A stretch of DNA of 5,683 nucleotides. Source: UMGS172 sp045637775 (GTDB lineage Bacteria > Bacillota > Clostridia > Oscillospirales > Acutalibacteraceae). The notes beneath the pieces were generated by a model that was not told where the DNA came from, did not search any database, and saw only the letters and a list, made by a program, of their open reading frames with translations. The stretch covers positions 1 to 5,683 of the forward strand of contig JAZUAC010000068.1 in the NCBI GenBank assembly GCA_045637775.1. The letters run 5' to 3'. The position numbers and the translations under genes were made by a program. Within the stretch, counting starts at the first letter, position 1, and each line of letters begins with the position of its first letter. Shown here piece by piece: positions 5,175 through 5,683 of the stretch.

Positions 5175-5683
5175 ATGTACGATCGTATTTACAACTTCTC
5201 TGCAGGTCCGTCCATGCTTCCCGTTTCGGTTCTTGAGAAATCGAGAGATGAGCTCATGAATTACGAAGGTAGCGGAATGAGCGTTATGGAAATGAGCCAC
5301 CGTTCCAAAGTTTATGATGTTATCATCAAAGAAGCCGAGGCTCTTCTCCGCGACGTTATGAACATTCCCGACAACTACAAAGTATTGTTCCTTCAGGGCG
5401 GTGCTTCTCAGCAGTTCGCATCGGTTCCCATGAACCTTCTTAAGACCGGCGTTGCCGATTACATCGTAACCGGTCAGTTCTCGGGCAAGGCTTATAAAGA
5501 AGCTCAGAAGTACTCTGACAAGATCAATCTTGCTGCCACCACCAAGGAAGAAAACTTCACCCGTATTGCCCGTGAGGAAGAGTTGAAGCTCACAGCCAAC
5601 GCTGACTATGTTCACATCTGCTTCAACAACACCATTTTCGGTACCAAGTGGGATTACATTCCCGAAACCGGTGATGTTCCGCT
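5175..5683 (+). CDS. serC: Phosphoserine aminotransferase, C-terminus cut off by window edge
   Basis: The first 169 residues read as bacterial SerC: YNFSAGPSMLP (6-16), GSGMSVMEMSHRSK (32-45), NIPDNYKVLFLQGGASQQFA (63-82) and ICFNNTIFGT (148-157). This PLP-dependent cytoplasmic enzyme moves the amino group of glutamate to 3-phosphohydroxypyruvate, the second step of serine biosynthesis, and also acts on the matching vitamin B6 precursor in some bacteria. Gly76-Gly77-Ala78 would hold the PLP phosphate, and Thr153 aligns with the E. coli PLP-contacting threonine. At the E. coli Trp102 position, which stacks on the cofactor ring, there is Phe102, probably a conservative swap. The PLP lysine lies beyond the window; full length is about 360 residues. 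AAAGGA lies nine bases before the ATG. Codons are highly biased, as in fucO. It has a consensus promoter and a probable Rex operator in its 139-nt leader. The divergent neighbour is the GT2/GtrA gene. In many Clostridia serA follows serC, but that cannot be seen here. Confidence 0.96.
   Translation, partial: MYDRIYNFSAGPSMLPVSVLEKSRDELMNYEGSGMSVMEMSHRSKVYDVIIKEAEALLRDVMNIPDNYKVLFLQGGASQQFASVPMNLLKTGVADYIVTGQFSGKAYKEAQKYSDKINLAATTKEENFTRIAREEELKLTANADYVHICFNNTIFGTKWDYIPETGDVP

Noticed and set aside
5094..5615. Minus-strand open frame of 173 codons opposite serC
   Set aside because: It lies antisense to serC, which matches its family throughout; the open frame is a by-product of serC codon bias.

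Overview
The window looks like a chromosomal segment of an anaerobic, low-to-mid GC Gram-positive bacterium, most likely a gut member of the Clostridia. The reasons are strong AGGAGG-type ribosome binding sites, promoters of the vegetative -35/-10 type, an iron-dependent fermentative lactaldehyde reductase, and a palindrome that matches the clostridial Rex operator. The rank below class is a guess. No mobile element, CRISPR array, tRNA or rRNA is visible.

Layout: five genes run leftward (minus strand) and one runs rightward. From right to left on the minus strand they are: a glycosyltransferase family 2/GtrA fusion (3497-4834), a PAP2 phosphatase (2854-3408), a diacylglycerol-kinase-type lipid kinase (1946-2833), a membrane-anchored alpha/beta hydrolase (851-1837), and fucO, lactaldehyde reductase (797 to the left edge, C-terminus missing). 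On the plus strand serC, phosphoserine aminotransferase, starts at 5175 and runs off the right edge. A 340-bp divergent intergenic region (4835-5174) separates the two directions.

The three genes from 4834 down to 1946 form a plausible envelope-lipid group. The GT2/GtrA protein would transfer a sugar to a polyprenyl phosphate and help move it across the membrane. The PAP2 protein would dephosphorylate a lipid phosphate or polyprenyl pyrophosphate. The lipid kinase would phosphorylate a lipid alcohol. PAP2 and the kinase are only 20 bp apart and are probably co-transcribed. The hydrolase has its own good promoter (1903-1931). fucO follows it after 53 bp with no visible terminator between them.

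The most informative non-coding element is upstream of serC. A consensus promoter (TTGACA, 17 bp, TATAAT) is followed about 18 bp after the expected transcription start by a perfect palindrome that fits the Rex (NADH/NAD+ sensor) operator at all specified positions. A weaker Rex-like inverted repeat covers the -35 box 53 bp upstream. This suggests redox control of serine biosynthesis. No clearly undescribed system was found. The best leads are this redox-controlled serC leader and the extra membrane segment plus extracytoplasmic tail on the GT2/GtrA protein.
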